DNA of 64,000 bases, taken from positions 2,801,001 to 2,865,000 of the forward strand of contig NZ_CP029617.1 of NCBI RefSeq assembly GCF_003945545.1, in the 5' to 3' direction. This DNA comes from Streptomyces sp. WAC 01529. GTDB taxonomy: Bacteria; Actinomycetota; Actinomycetes; Streptomycetales; Streptomycetaceae. Each line of letters starts with the position of its first letter. The stretch's first letter is position 1. Below are positions 7,398 through 15,149 of this stretch, one piece after another. Under the pieces are notes generated by a model. That model worked only from the letters and a program-made list of their open reading frames with translations, searched no databases and was not told where the DNA came from. The position numbers were made by a program, and so were the translations under genes.

Positions 7398-8119
7398 TGA
7401 GCTTCGTTCTCCCGCCCCGTGTTCCGAACGGCAGGACGATCGCCGATTTCTGCTGCAAGGAAGGCGGCGCGAGCTTCGGCTACTACCTCGCCGGGTTCGA
7501 CGTCGTCGGGTTCGACCGCGAGCCGCAGCCGCGGTACCCGTTCCCGTTCGTACAGACCGACTTGCGCGAAATCGACCCCGAGTGGCTGCGGCAGAACTTC
7601 GACGGCGCTGCGGGGTCTCCGCCGTGCTGGGCGCACTCCGACCTCGCGCACCGGACCGGCCGAGAGTATGAGGACTTCATTCCGGAGACCCGCGAACTCT
7701 TCGAGGCGTCCGGGCTGCCGTACGTGATGGAGAACGTAGAGGGTGCTCCGCTCCGTACCCCGCTCACGCTGTGCGGAACGATGTTCGAGGGGCTGCGCGT
7801 CTCTCGTCATCGGCTCTTCGAGTCGAATGTCTTGCTCACCGCTCCCCGGCCGTGCCCGAAGCGGCACCCGTTGCACTTCACGCACGACAAGCGGAAAGCG
7901 CATTACGGGCAGCTCGACGAGTGGTCGGCGTTCGTCACGGTGACCGGTGGCGGCAACTCGTCTAAGGCGGCGGCCGAGGACGCTATGGGTATCCCGGCCG
8001 GCTGGATGACGAAAGACGGGCTGAATCAGGCGATCCCCCCGGCGTACACGGAGTGGATCGGTCGACAGCTCGCCGAGCACATCGTCGCTGAGCGCACCGT
8101 TACGGGGGTGCCGGCATGA
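7397..8119 (+). CDS. DNA cytosine methyltransferase-like protein
   Basis: 240 residues from GTG 7397. Motif I is DFCCKEGGASFGYYLAG near residues 17-33. The Pro-Cys catalytic motif IV is GSPPC with Cys77, and motif VI is ENVEG at 112-116. A C-terminal NQAIPPAYTEWIG segment fits motif X. C5 methyltransferases usually exceed 300 residues; here the target-recognition region is very short, so specificity may be minimal or altered. No restriction partner is present. A role in protecting phage DNA from host restriction is likely. Confidence 0.8.
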   Translation: MSFVLPPRVPNGRTIADFCCKEGGASFGYYLAGFDVVGFDREPQPRYPFPFVQTDLREIDPEWLRQNFDGAAGSPPCWAHSDLAHRTGREYEDFIPETRELFEASGLPYVMENVEGAPLRTPLTLCGTMFEGLRVSRHRLFESNVLLTAPRPCPKRHPLHFTHDKRKAHYGQLDEWSAFVTVTGGGNSSKAAAEDAMGIPAGWMTKDGLNQAIPPAYTEWIGRQLAEHIVAERTVTGVPA

Positions 8120-8316
8120 GCCGCCGCCGCGCTGCGCCCGACGCCCCCACGATCCCGGGTACGGCCGTTGCCCCGCCGCGGCGCGCTGCCGAGGACGTCC
8201 TCACCGCGCGCCCGGTGCCGGCGGTCGAGGGGCAGATCGACCTCGTCGAGCACTGGCTCGACTGCGGGCTGCTCAGCGACGCGCAACGCGCTGCCTTGGG
8301 GGGCGACGATCCGTGA
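8116..8316 (+). CDS. Small hypothetical protein
   Basis: 66 residues, with a basic Pro/Ala-rich N-terminus and an amphipathic C-terminal helix (VEHWLDCGLLSDAQRAAL). Not recognised. ATG overlaps the methyltransferase stop by 4 bp, and the gene is coupled to the next. Confidence 0.5.
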   Translation: MSRRRAAPDAPTIPGTAVAPPRRAAEDVLTARPVPAVEGQIDLVEHWLDCGLLSDAQRAALGGDDP

Positions 8317-8588
8317 CCGGCATCGGCCCGACGATCTGCAACCCGAACCCGGGGTTCGGGTTGCGGGTCCGACTCGATCACGCGAAGGCGAAGAGCCTCG
8401 CGTCGGCCGACTGGTCGTGCCCCTGCCTTCGTCCGGCTGAACACGCCGTCGGCTACGACGAGGTCGAGCAGCTCGTGATTCGGGCCGAGCGGCACATGCG
8501 CGACGAGTGCCCCAACGAACACGTACGAGCGGCGGCCGCCATGCGCAGCGAGCGCCGCAAGCAACACGCACGGAAGCGAAGGAAGTGA
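8313..8588 (+). CDS. Small basic hypothetical protein
   Basis: 91 residues from GTG 8313, ending in a Lys/Arg/His-rich tail (RSERRKQHARKRRK) likely to contact nucleic acid. CPC near residue 36 plus C near 65 could bind a metal ion. No family known to me. Confidence 0.55.
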   Translation: MTGIGPTICNPNPGFGLRVRLDHAKAKSLASADWSCPCLRPAEHAVGYDEVEQLVIRAERHMRDECPNEHVRAAAAMRSERRKQHARKRRK

Positions 8589-8593
8589 CAGCC

Positions 8594-9034
8594 ATGCCTC
8601 ACGAGATCGACCCCGACAAGCTGCCCGAGGTGAAAGTCGACGGCAACGCCACGTGGCTACAGGCGGCGCTCACCGCGGCGCAGCGCCGCGGACTGTGGGA
8701 GCACCCCGGTACGTCCGTGTTCGCCGTCGTCGAGTTCACCTCGAAGTCGTTCACGGGTCACGCCGACGGCGAGGACAAAGACCCGGTCGTGAAGGTGCGC
8801 ATCACGGTCGCCGAAGCGGCGCAGGACAACGAACAGGCCCGTCTCGTCGCCGAGGTGATGCGCGCCATGATGCGCCGCCGCCGCATGAACGGGACGCTCG
8901 ACGAGCTCGGGCCCGGCGGGCGCGACGTCGAGTCAGCAGTCGCCGAAGCGCTCGCGCATCACCCGAGCGAGGCCGAGCTCGACGAGCACAACGCCCGCCG
9001 GCGGCGCGGCAGTCGAGTCGAGCAGCACGGATGA
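8594..9034 (+). CDS. Hypothetical early phage protein
   Basis: 146 residues from ATG 8594 with GGAAGTGAC upstream, which rules out the longer in-frame ORF. The N-terminal half looks like a beta-rich domain (TWLQAALTAAQRRGLWEHPG, then VVKVRITVAE), and the tail is acidic then basic. Not recognised. It ends 4 bp into the next gene. Confidence 0.6.
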   Translation: MPHEIDPDKLPEVKVDGNATWLQAALTAAQRRGLWEHPGTSVFAVVEFTSKSFTGHADGEDKDPVVKVRITVAEAAQDNEQARLVAEVMRAMMRRRRMNGTLDELGPGGRDVESAVAEALAHHPSEAELDEHNARRRRGSRVEQHG

Positions 9035-9387
9035 CCCGGCCGGCTGCGGGAAGCAACGGGGCGCGGCGCGCGCGCTGCCCCCGCTGCGGCGCCCCGGTAC
9101 TGCGACAGCTCGTCGGCCGCCGCGCGGCGCTCGACGTCGTCGCGGACGCCGAGGAGATACCCGCGGCCGCCGCCGCTGCGCTGCGTGAACCGAATCGCCT
9201 CGACTGGTGTGTGCACACGGTCGGCGGCGGGCCCGATCTCCGGTGGCCAGGTTCCACGCACCCAACTGACTGCACTTATCCACACGTTGTGGATCACGTC
9301 TGCACCGCCCCGGCGGCACCTTCGCGGACAACCGCGGGCCGCAGGACCCGCACCCCTTCCGTTCCCGCCGGACAGCTCACCCTCTGA
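9031..9387 (+). CDS. Zinc-ribbon-like hypothetical protein
   Basis: 118 residues from ATG 9031. An N-terminal CPRCGAPVLRQLVGRRAALDV knuckle and later Cys residues (DWC, DCTYP, DHVC) suggest a zinc ribbon. It sits just upstream of the replication initiator-like gene. Similar ribbon proteins are common in Streptomyces phages, but their function is unknown to me. Confidence 0.6.
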   Translation: MTRPAAGSNGARRARCPRCGAPVLRQLVGRRAALDVVADAEEIPAAAAAALREPNRLDWCVHTVGGGPDLRWPGSTHPTDCTYPHVVDHVCTAPAAPSRTTAGRRTRTPSVPAGQLTL

Positions 9388-9399
9388 GAGGCCGAACCG

Positions 9400-10347
9400 A
9401 TGCCATGGTTCAACGTCGACGACAAAGCACACAGCCACCCGAAAATGATCAAGGCGGGTAATGCGGCTGTCGGGCTGTGGCTGCGCTGCGGCAGTTACGT
9501 CGCGCAGCACTTGACCGACGGCGTCGTACCCGGGCTGCTCGCCGAGATGTACGGGACCGAGCCACAGATCAGGAAGCTCACGAAGGTCGGGTTGTGGCAC
9601 CCGGCCGGGCATGGCTGCCCCGGCTGCCCGCAACCGCCCGTCGGCGACTACTACATGCACGACTATCACGACCCCGCGTCGGGCAACCCACTACGCGCCG
9701 AGGTCGAGCAGCGCCGCAAACGTGCCGCGGAGAAGAAGCGCCGGCAGCGTGGCGCCTCGCAGGGCGGGCCCGACGGGGCGCCGCCGCGGCATCCCTCACT
9801 CTTCGACGGCGAACCGGACGCGAACGACGAGGAATTCGACGGCGAATGGCCCGCGAAAGATGCCCGCGATTTCGACGACTCCGCAGGTCAAGGGGGTATG
9901 TCCCCCGGGGACTCACGCGCGCGCGATCCACTCCACTCCAATCCACTCCCTACAAGGGGGGTTGATGAGAGAGAGTCGTCTGCCGGTAGTAGGCACTCGA
10001 GCGAGCCGGCTCTCTCTGCGATCGCCGCCGATTGGCAGCCGAGCGAGAACGACGTCGCGGCCGCGCAGCTCGCCCGCACGGATGGCGGCCGCGAGCAGCT
10101 CTCGCAGCAGCAGCTCGTCGACGTCACGCGGAAGTTCGTCCGCCGGATGGCCGCCGACGGACGCACCGCGGCGTCGTGGGGCGCCCGGTGGCAGGAGTGG
10201 GCCGAGCGGGAGCGCCCCGAGAACGGCAACGTCGTGCCTTTCGGCCCCGGTGCCCTCGCCCACGGGCGCGGGCGCCAGACGAAGAGCGAGCAGCAGCGAG
10301 CCGGGCTCGCCAACCTGCGCAATCGCCTCGAAGGGGGCACCGCATGA
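9400..10347 (+). CDS. Replication initiator-like protein (O-type)
   Basis: 315 residues. Residues 1-100 (MPWFNVDDKAHSHPK, AAVGLWLRCGSYVAQHLTDG) look like the winged-helix start of phage replisome organisers. Residues 110-215 are a low-complexity, charged linker, and a helical C-terminal domain follows (TRKFVRRMAADGRTAASWG). The next gene resembles a helicase loader, the usual partner. The linker DNA contains repeated ACTCC pentamers (9930-9949) and is partly duplicated near 18.9 kb. In lambda the origin lies inside the equivalent linker; that parallel is inference. Confidence 0.7.
   Translation: MPWFNVDDKAHSHPKMIKAGNAAVGLWLRCGSYVAQHLTDGVVPGLLAEMYGTEPQIRKLTKVGLWHPAGHGCPGCPQPPVGDYYMHDYHDPASGNPLRAEVEQRRKRAAEKKRRQRGASQGGPDGAPPRHPSLFDGEPDANDEEFDGEWPAKDARDFDDSAGQGGMSPGDSRARDPLHSNPLPTRGVDERESSAGSRHSSEPALSAIAADWQPSENDVAAAQLARTDGGREQLSQQQLVDVTRKFVRRMAADGRTAASWGARWQEWAERERPENGNVVPFGPGALAHGRGRQTKSEQQRAGLANLRNRLEGGTA
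9930..9949 (+). repeat. ACTCC pentamer array inside the initiator gene
   Basis: Four tandem pentamers (ACTCC, ACTCC, AATCC, ACTCC) followed by CTACA, within the linker-coding part of the initiator-like gene. The same motif with two full copies recurs at 18960-18978. Possible initiator binding site; no experimental support. Confidence 0.5.
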
Positions 10348-10835
10348 ACGTCGCCGAGACCCTTGATCTTTTCGAGCAGATCGCCTTGATCGACGACCGC
10401 GTGATCAAGACGACCGAGACCGAGCAAGCCGCGCAGCTCACCTTGTGGGCGGCAGTGCTGCGCGACGTCCCTCTCGCCTTCGCCGGGCAGGCGCTCGGCG
10501 ACCACTACGCCGAGTCGGCGTGGCCCGTCATGCCGAAGGACATCGCGGCCCGGTGGCGCCTCGAGGCGCGGCGCCGGCTCGACCGGCACGTCGGCACCTT
10601 CGAGCCCTGCGCGCACCCCGGGCTCGACCCGGACGACATTCCCGGCTACCGAGCCGCACTTCGCGCCGAGCGCGACGGCGTGCGCCGCGGCGGCTGCGAG
10701 CCGGTCGAGTTCCGCGCACTGCTCGCCGCATCCGACCCGGTTCCAGCCGGCCGCCCAACCGACGAGTACCTGCGGGCCCGCGAGCAGATGCGCCGGGCGC
10801 GCTCCGAGCGGACAGAGAGCGAGGCCACCGCATGA
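10344..10835 (+). CDS. Probable helicase-loader-like replication protein
   Basis: 163 residues from ATG 10344 overlapping the initiator stop. The first 90 residues are all-helical (MNVAETLDLFEQIALIDDR, QLTLWAAVLRDVPLAFAGQAL), resembling the N-terminal fold of phage loader/inhibitor proteins placed after initiator genes. No Walker motif is present, so it is not a DnaC-type ATPase. The assignment rests mainly on gene order and fold impression. Confidence 0.5.
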   Translation: MNVAETLDLFEQIALIDDRVIKTTETEQAAQLTLWAAVLRDVPLAFAGQALGDHYAESAWPVMPKDIAARWRLEARRRLDRHVGTFEPCAHPGLDPDDIPGYRAALRAERDGVRRGGCEPVEFRALLAASDPVPAGRPTDEYLRAREQMRRARSERTESEATA

Positions 10836-11083
10836 ACCGCACCGAGCAGCGCCGGATCGCCGACGCGTGCACGGCCGTTATCGCGGCCGCGATCGAGGAC
10901 GTCGTCGCCGAATTCCCCGACGCCGACCCGGAAGCGCAGGCACGCCGAGCGGTCCGCGCGCTCACGGCGCAGGGGTGGCACATCACGCCCGAACCGCTGT
11001 GCGCCCGCCTGCCGAGCGACCACGCCTGTGAGCAGACCGCGCCCCCCGAGATCACCCCCGCGGCCGCCCTGCGGTCCGCGTAG
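10832..11083 (+). CDS. Small hypothetical protein
   Basis: 83 residues, helical N-terminus (RRIADACTAVIAAAIEDVVAEF), not recognised. It is coupled to the loader-like gene by a 4-bp overlap and followed by a 24-bp gap with an AGGGAAAG ribosome site for the next gene. Confidence 0.55.
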   Translation: MNRTEQRRIADACTAVIAAAIEDVVAEFPDADPEAQARRAVRALTAQGWHITPEPLCARLPSDHACEQTAPPEITPAAALRSA

Positions 11084-11107
11084 CACCGCCACGAAGGGAA
11101 AGATCAC

Positions 11108-11605
11108 ATGACCGACGAGAACGATCTCGAGCAGATCGCCACCGGGCAGCAGTTCGTCGGCGCGAGGATCGTGCAGCCGAACGACCCCGTCCGGCCCCGG
11201 TTGTTCGTGCTGCGCCGACACGTGGACGTGTCCGGGGTGAGCGGTACCGGCGTGATCGCCGACGGCGCCGAGTGGCCCGACGGGACCGCGTCGCTCCGGT
11301 GGCGCGGCGAACATCCGAAGATCGATTTCGCCGACCGCGGCGTGACGACCCTGCACTTCGTCCATGGCCACAGCGGTGCGACCGAAGTCGAGTACCTCGA
11401 GGACGAACCGGCCGACGCGCCCGTGCTCGACGCTCCGGTCGCCCTGCGTCGCGTGATCGACATCGCGCTCGGGAAGCCCGTGCGCTGCCCGCAGTGCGGC
11501 CGCCCCGGCGCCTGCCGCTGCATCGCGAACCGGCACGACGCCCGGGTCGACGTCGTGCTCGAGGGCGTGCTCGCCTACCTCGCCCGCACGGACGGCGCCG
11601 CGTGA
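11108..11605 (+). CDS. Hypothetical protein with Cys cluster
   Basis: 165 residues. An N-terminal beta-rich region is followed by a CPQCGRPGACRC cluster near residues 124-135 that probably binds zinc, then a helical tail. Not recognised. Its stop is shared with the GTG/ATG start of the next gene. Confidence 0.6.
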   Translation: MTDENDLEQIATGQQFVGARIVQPNDPVRPRLFVLRRHVDVSGVSGTGVIADGAEWPDGTASLRWRGEHPKIDFADRGVTTLHFVHGHSGATEVEYLEDEPADAPVLDAPVALRRVIDIALGKPVRCPQCGRPGACRCIANRHDARVDVVLEGVLAYLARTDGAA

Positions 11606-11826
11606 TGAGCGCCTTCGCCTTCGACCCCGACGACCTCGACGAGGACGCGCTCGAGGTGCTCGCCGAACTGAGCGAGGAGGACCTCGCCGAGCTCACCGAC
11701 GCCGAGCTCGCCGAGCTGCTCGAGGGATCGGCGGACGACGAGGACCCCCTCGCCGGCTACGCCCGGTCGGCGGCTCGCCGGCCGCCCGCGGGGCGCCGCT
11801 CGATCACCGACCTACCGCCGATCTGA
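11605..11826 (+). CDS. Small very acidic protein with leucine/glutamate repeats
   Basis: 73 residues from ATG 11605 (GTG 11602 is an equal alternative). Residues 6-45 are a repeating acidic helix (EDLAELTDAELAELLE) resembling an amphipathic or DNA-mimic-like segment, followed by a basic tail. Such acidic proteins can sequester DNA-binding proteins, but this is only a possibility here. Confidence 0.5.
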   Translation: MSAFAFDPDDLDEDALEVLAELSEEDLAELTDAELAELLEGSADDEDPLAGYARSAARRPPAGRRSITDLPPI

Positions 11827-11865
11827 CCGACCACTTCCGCCCAACTGCACGACTGCGAGGCCCCG

Positions 11866-12282
11866 ATGACTGACACGACCACTGACGCCCGTACCTGCGG
11901 CCCCGAGTGCTCCGAGATGCACACCTGCGCCGGCCGATGCTTGCTCGCCCCGCTGTACCCCTCGATCGAGCTCGAGGCACTGCGCGCCACCCTCGACGAG
12001 GTGCGCGCATGGCGGCACGACCAACTGCACAGCCACACGACCCGGTACTTCGAGCTCGACGCGATCCTCGACCGGGCGGCGCTCGGGCAGATCACGCGGC
12101 AGCTCGACGAGGACGCCCCGACGTCGCTGCCCGAAGCGGTCGAGGCGCATCACCGCATCATGCGGGCGCGGCGCAACTCCCTCGCCGACGCCCGCCGCGT
12201 GTGGGACGCCGCGGAAGCGGGCGCGATCCGGCAGATCTCCCGCTTCATGCCGAGCACCGGCTCGACGGGGGCGCAGCGATGA
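11866..12282 (+). CDS. Hypothetical protein with N-terminal Cys cluster
   Basis: 138 residues. CGPECSEMHTCAGRC at residues 11-25 is a compact four-Cys metal site, followed by long helices (ALRATLDEVRAWRHDQLH). Not recognised. ATG 11866 has no strong ribosome site; the gene overlaps the next by 4 bp. Confidence 0.6.
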   Translation: MTDTTTDARTCGPECSEMHTCAGRCLLAPLYPSIELEALRATLDEVRAWRHDQLHSHTTRYFELDAILDRAALGQITRQLDEDAPTSLPEAVEAHHRIMRARRNSLADARRVWDAAEAGAIRQISRFMPSTGSTGAQR

Positions 12283-12710
12283 CGACCTCGGCCGAGGCAG
12301 CGATCGAGCTGCACGTGCAGCGCCTCATGCACGGTTACGGGCTCGACGAGGCGGCCGCCCGGGACGCGGTCGCGGCGTACCGGGTTGGCGATCGCGAGGC
12401 GCCGCATCACTTCGCGGCGCATCGTGCGGCGCTCGAGGTGCTCGCCGATCTGCAACAGCAGAACGTCGAGGTGCTGATCGCGGCGCTTCGCCGCGCGGCG
12501 CAGCACTGGGCCGACTCGGTGCTGCCGGCGCTGCTCGCGACGTTCCGCCGGGCGGCGGCCGCGGCGCAGCAGCCGGGCGACGCCTTCGAGTTGGTGCCCC
12601 CTCGCGAGCTGCCACCCCCGGGCCGGCCGCGGCCGCGGCGAGCTCGGGATCGGCCCGGGTGGCAGTCGCCGTACGGACCGCCCGCCCGCCGCTCTCCCCG
12701 AAAGAGGTGA
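12279..12710 (+). CDS. Hypothetical helical protein
   Basis: 143 residues. Residues 1-105 are mostly Ala-rich helix (AAIELHVQRLMHGYGLDEAAARDAV), and the last 35 are Pro/Arg-rich and probably disordered. No family recognised. Confidence 0.55.
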   Translation: MTTSAEAAIELHVQRLMHGYGLDEAAARDAVAAYRVGDREAPHHFAAHRAALEVLADLQQQNVEVLIAALRRAAQHWADSVLPALLATFRRAAAAAQQPGDAFELVPPRELPPPGRPRPRRARDRPGWQSPYGPPARRSPRKR

Positions 12711-12712
12711 CC

Positions 12713-12949
12713 ATGCCCGCATCACCGAAGGCGTTCGCCGCTCTCGCCGAGCGGCTCGTCGCGGCGAGCACCGTCGAAGGTCGCGACGCGCTGCTCGACA
12801 GGTGGCTCGACTACCGCGACCGGGCGACCGAATGGGACGCCGCGCAATGGGGGTTCGACCCCGACCAGTGGTGCGAGCACCAGCGCACGGAGTTGTCGCG
12901 TCGCAGCCGACACGACCGCGGCGTCGTACAGCTCGACGACGCCCTGTAA
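12713..12949 (+). CDS. Small hypothetical protein
   Basis: 78 residues from ATG 12713, preceded by GAAAGAGGTGACC, which selects this start over an upstream ATG at 12659. Trp-rich core (RWLDYRDRATEWDAAQWGF). Not recognised. It is followed after 10 bp by a strong hairpin. Confidence 0.55.
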   Translation: MPASPKAFAALAERLVAASTVEGRDALLDRWLDYRDRATEWDAAQWGFDPDQWCEHQRTELSRRSRHDRGVVQLDDAL

Positions 12950-12958
12950 CACGACGCC

Positions 12959-12995
12959 GGGGCGCCCCCTGCCGGCAAGCAATCCGGGGCGCCCC
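12959..12995 (+). terminator. Terminator-like hairpin
   Basis: GGGGCGCCCC at 12959-12968 and again at 12986-12995, each self-complementary, so they pair as 10-bp arms with a 17-nt loop. It lies 10 bp after the stop at 12949 and probably ends or attenuates the 1.9-12.9 kb transcript. No clear T tract follows. Confidence 0.5.
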
Positions 12996-13043
12996 TCGCG
13001 GTGTTGATCACCCTACGCCCCACGCACAACAGGAGCGCCCGCC

Positions 13044-13961
13044 ATGACGGACACCGCACGCCCCGCCCGTACCGCAGCCGACGACCTGCGCGTCGTCGTC
13101 GACCACTGGACGCACATGCGTGCCCTGATCGACACCTCGACGCCCGAGGTCTGGACTCCCCCGAGGACGCACGCCGACTACCTGCGCACCCTCGACGAGC
13201 ACCACGCCGCCGAGGTCGCCCTCGAGGGCACGAGCCCGGCCGACTTCCTCGCCCGCCCCGGCGAGACCGGCGACCAGGACGCGACGCCCGGGGCCCGGGA
13301 TCACCTCGTACTCGCCGAGCAGTCCGCGCCGTTGCGCCTGCACGTCGTCGACGCCTGCCGCGCGGTCGAGGCTGTGCTGTGCGCGCTCGCCGACGAGATC
13401 GCCGCCGAGGTGCAGCGCTCGAAGGTCGCCCCGCCGCACCGGGCGAACCCGACCGACCCGGTCGGCCGCGACCTTGCGCTGCTCGCTGCCCGGGATGAGG
13501 CGGACCCCGCCCGGTGGCACTACAACCTCGGGACGCGCAGCGCGGTTCGGGCGGCCGAGTGGCTGCTCGCCCGCCTCGACGACGAGGCGGGCCCGTGCCG
13601 CCCGCTGAATGGTGCGCAGCGTGAGCGCATCACCCGTATCGCTCGTGAAGCGGCGCGGCGCGTCGAGCGGACGATCGGGATCGAGCAGCGCCGCGAGTTC
13701 CCCATGAGCCGGCCGTGCCCATGGTGCGGCGCCGCACTGACGATGCACCGCGGCGGCAGTGATGCGTCCGCCGTGACCTGCGCGAACGGGGCCGACTGCG
13801 GCGCTCCCGTGCTCGTCGTCGAGGGGCGCCGCACATGGGCGGCGCCGCACGAGCTCGCCTCGCTCGAGACGGCGCTCGAGGCGGCCGCGCATCGCGAGAA
13901 GCGTGCCGCGGCTCGCCGCCGGCAGCGCGCCGCCGCGCAGGGGCGCAGCACTGCCGCATAG
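13044..13961 (+). CDS. Hypothetical protein with C-terminal zinc ribbon
   Basis: 305 residues. Residues 1-215 are largely helical. Residues 225-265 carry CPWCGAAL and CANGADCGAP, a zinc-ribbon pair, followed by a basic tail (HREKRAAARRRQRAAAQ). Similar proteins recur in Streptomyces prophages as far as I recall, with no assigned function. RBS is CAGGAG at 13029-13034. It ends in a convergent bidirectional terminator with the antitoxin-like gene. Confidence 0.65.
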   Translation: MTDTARPARTAADDLRVVVDHWTHMRALIDTSTPEVWTPPRTHADYLRTLDEHHAAEVALEGTSPADFLARPGETGDQDATPGARDHLVLAEQSAPLRLHVVDACRAVEAVLCALADEIAAEVQRSKVAPPHRANPTDPVGRDLALLAARDEADPARWHYNLGTRSAVRAAEWLLARLDDEAGPCRPLNGAQRERITRIAREAARRVERTIGIEQRREFPMSRPCPWCGAALTMHRGGSDASAVTCANGADCGAPVLVVEGRRTWAAPHELASLETALEAAAHREKRAAARRRQRAAAQGRSTAA

Positions 13962-13971
13962 GCACACAAAA

Positions 13972-14006
13972 GCCGCCGTCGTCCCCACAGTGGGGCGACA
14001 GCGGCG
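13972..14006. terminator. Bidirectional terminator between convergent genes
   Basis: Stem GCCGCCGTCGTCCCC with a 5-nt loop and an imperfect partner containing GGGGCGAC and GCGGCG. Read leftward it is followed by GGCTTTTG, a T-rich tail. It lies between the convergent stops at 13961 and 14029. Confidence 0.65.
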
Positions 14007-14028
14007 CTCGATCGGCGAGAGCGGCCAG

Positions 14029-14244
14029 CTACTTCGGCGCGTTGGCGCGAAGGATCTCGGCCGCTTTCTCCGGTCCCCCGACTGACTCGACGAGCTCGCC
14101 GAGCTCGGCCGGGACGAGGGCAGCCTGCCGGCGGCTGCGACTCGTGAGGTATCGCACGACCTTCGCGATCCGGACCGTCGCGAGTAGCTCACTCAGGTTC
14201 GCGCGCGCTGCGGCGATCGGGTGATCGGTGCGGTTCTCGTCCAT
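14029..14244 (-). CDS. Phd/YefM-like antitoxin family protein without a toxin
   Basis: 71 residues from ATG at 14242-14244. The pattern IAAARANLSELLATVR, a basic middle and QAALVPAELGELVESVGG matches the Phd/YefM N-terminal DNA-binding fold that represses its own operon. No RelE- or Doc-like toxin is next to it: the neighbour downstream is convergent and the upstream one diverges. It may act as a stand-alone repressor of the divergent gene at 14328, whose promoter carries a tandem repeat, or as a decoy antitoxin against host toxins. Confidence 0.65.
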   Translation of the reverse strand: MDENRTDHPIAAARANLSELLATVRIAKVVRYLTSRSRRQAALVPAELGELVESVGGPEKAAEILRANAPK

Positions 14245-14267
14245 GACGTCTACTTTAACAATCCGCC

Positions 14268-14303
14268 TTGATGTACAACAAGACGCGATGTACATTAAGA
14301 CGC
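14268..14303 (+). promoter_or_regulatory. Promoter with tandem 17-bp operator repeats
   Basis: Two adjacent 17-bp direct repeats (14270-14286 and 14287-14303, 15 of 17 identical), each containing the palindromic core TGTACA. They coincide with a candidate promoter for the gene at 14328: TTGATG at 14268-14273, 17-bp spacer, TACATT at 14291-14296. On the other strand TTGTTG and TTAAAG, 17 bp apart, could serve the antitoxin-like gene. The 17-bp period means two proteins would bind about one and a half helical turns apart. Confidence 0.65.
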
Positions 14304-14327
14304 ACACCGACCCGGGAGGGGCCCGCA

Positions 14328-15059
14328 ATGACGATCGAGCTCGTGAACACCGACGGCCGAATCTGGTCCAGCACTCACAGCGGTTTCGTGTTCCACGCGT
14401 TCCGACGCACCGAGGACGGCAAGCCTGTCGCCCTCTGCCGGAAGAACGTCCGCCCTCGCTCGTTCACGACGATGTACGAGGAGTGGTCGACCGCGGAGTT
14501 CGCCGACGGGACGCACGGGGGCCGGTGCGAGCGCTGCGTCGCCAAGCTCGCCGAGGTCGCCGAGGTCGCCGAGGTCGCCGAGACGAGCACTCCGGCCGGC
14601 GAGGACGAGCCCCTTCCCCAGGCCGTACAGAACGCCGCCCCCGGCGACTTCGTCGTGCTGCCCGACGCCGACACGACCGGGCGCGTGATCGTGTGGCGCG
14701 ACCGCGAGCACGCGGGCGTGATCAACGACGAGGGCGCGAACATGACGCGAGGCCGGTACGCCGCATGGTCGCCTCGCGCGGAGCGGCGCGACGGCGTGGT
14801 CGGGTTCTTCGCCACCGTCGACGAGGCGGCCGCCGCGATCAAGGCCCTATGGCCACCGCGCCCCGCACGCACTACCCCGACATGCCGTACCCGGTCGCAC
14901 CGCCCGTCTTGGCGGGTCGTGGTGCGCCGGGCGAACTACTCGGCGTTCAACGGCGGACGCCGCACGCCGTCCCCGTACTCGCTGCTGCGCTGTGGCGACT
15001 GCGGCGGCGCGTGGAGAACGAAGGCTGCGTATGTGGCGGAAACGCCCGACGCCACCTGA
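14328..15059 (+). CDS. Hypothetical protein with two Cys motifs
   Basis: 243 residues from ATG 14328 with GGGAGGGG upstream; in-frame codons further left fall in the promoter. It contains a CERCVAKL motif near residue 64, a short perfect AEV repeat after it (from a 9-bp DNA repeat at about 14550-14580), and CGDCGGAW near the C-terminus. Not recognised. Its promoter probably answers to the divergent antitoxin-like protein. Confidence 0.6.
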   Translation: MTIELVNTDGRIWSSTHSGFVFHAFRRTEDGKPVALCRKNVRPRSFTTMYEEWSTAEFADGTHGGRCERCVAKLAEVAEVAEVAETSTPAGEDEPLPQAVQNAAPGDFVVLPDADTTGRVIVWRDREHAGVINDEGANMTRGRYAAWSPRAERRDGVVGFFATVDEAAAAIKALWPPRPARTTPTCRTRSHRPSWRVVVRRANYSAFNGGRRTPSPYSLLRCGDCGGAWRTKAAYVAETPDAT

Positions 15060-15068
15060 CACAAAGCA

Positions 15069-15099
15069 GCCCGGCCGGTGATTGCAGCACCGGCCGGGC
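15069..15099 (+). terminator. Terminator hairpin
   Basis: Perfect 12-bp stem, GCCCGGCCGGTG at 15069-15080 and CACCGGCCGGGC at 15088-15099, with a 7-nt loop, 10 bp after the stop at 15059. No T tract, as is usual in high-GC actinomycetes. Confidence 0.65.
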
Positions 15100-15149
15100 G
15101 CAGGACCCCCAACCCACCACCCCGCGAAGAGTGACAAGGACAGAGACCC

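Noticed and set aside
11605..11826. Anti-CRISPR or DNA-mimic protein
   Set aside because: The acidic helix is suggestive, but nothing specific supports it; recorded only as a small acidic protein.
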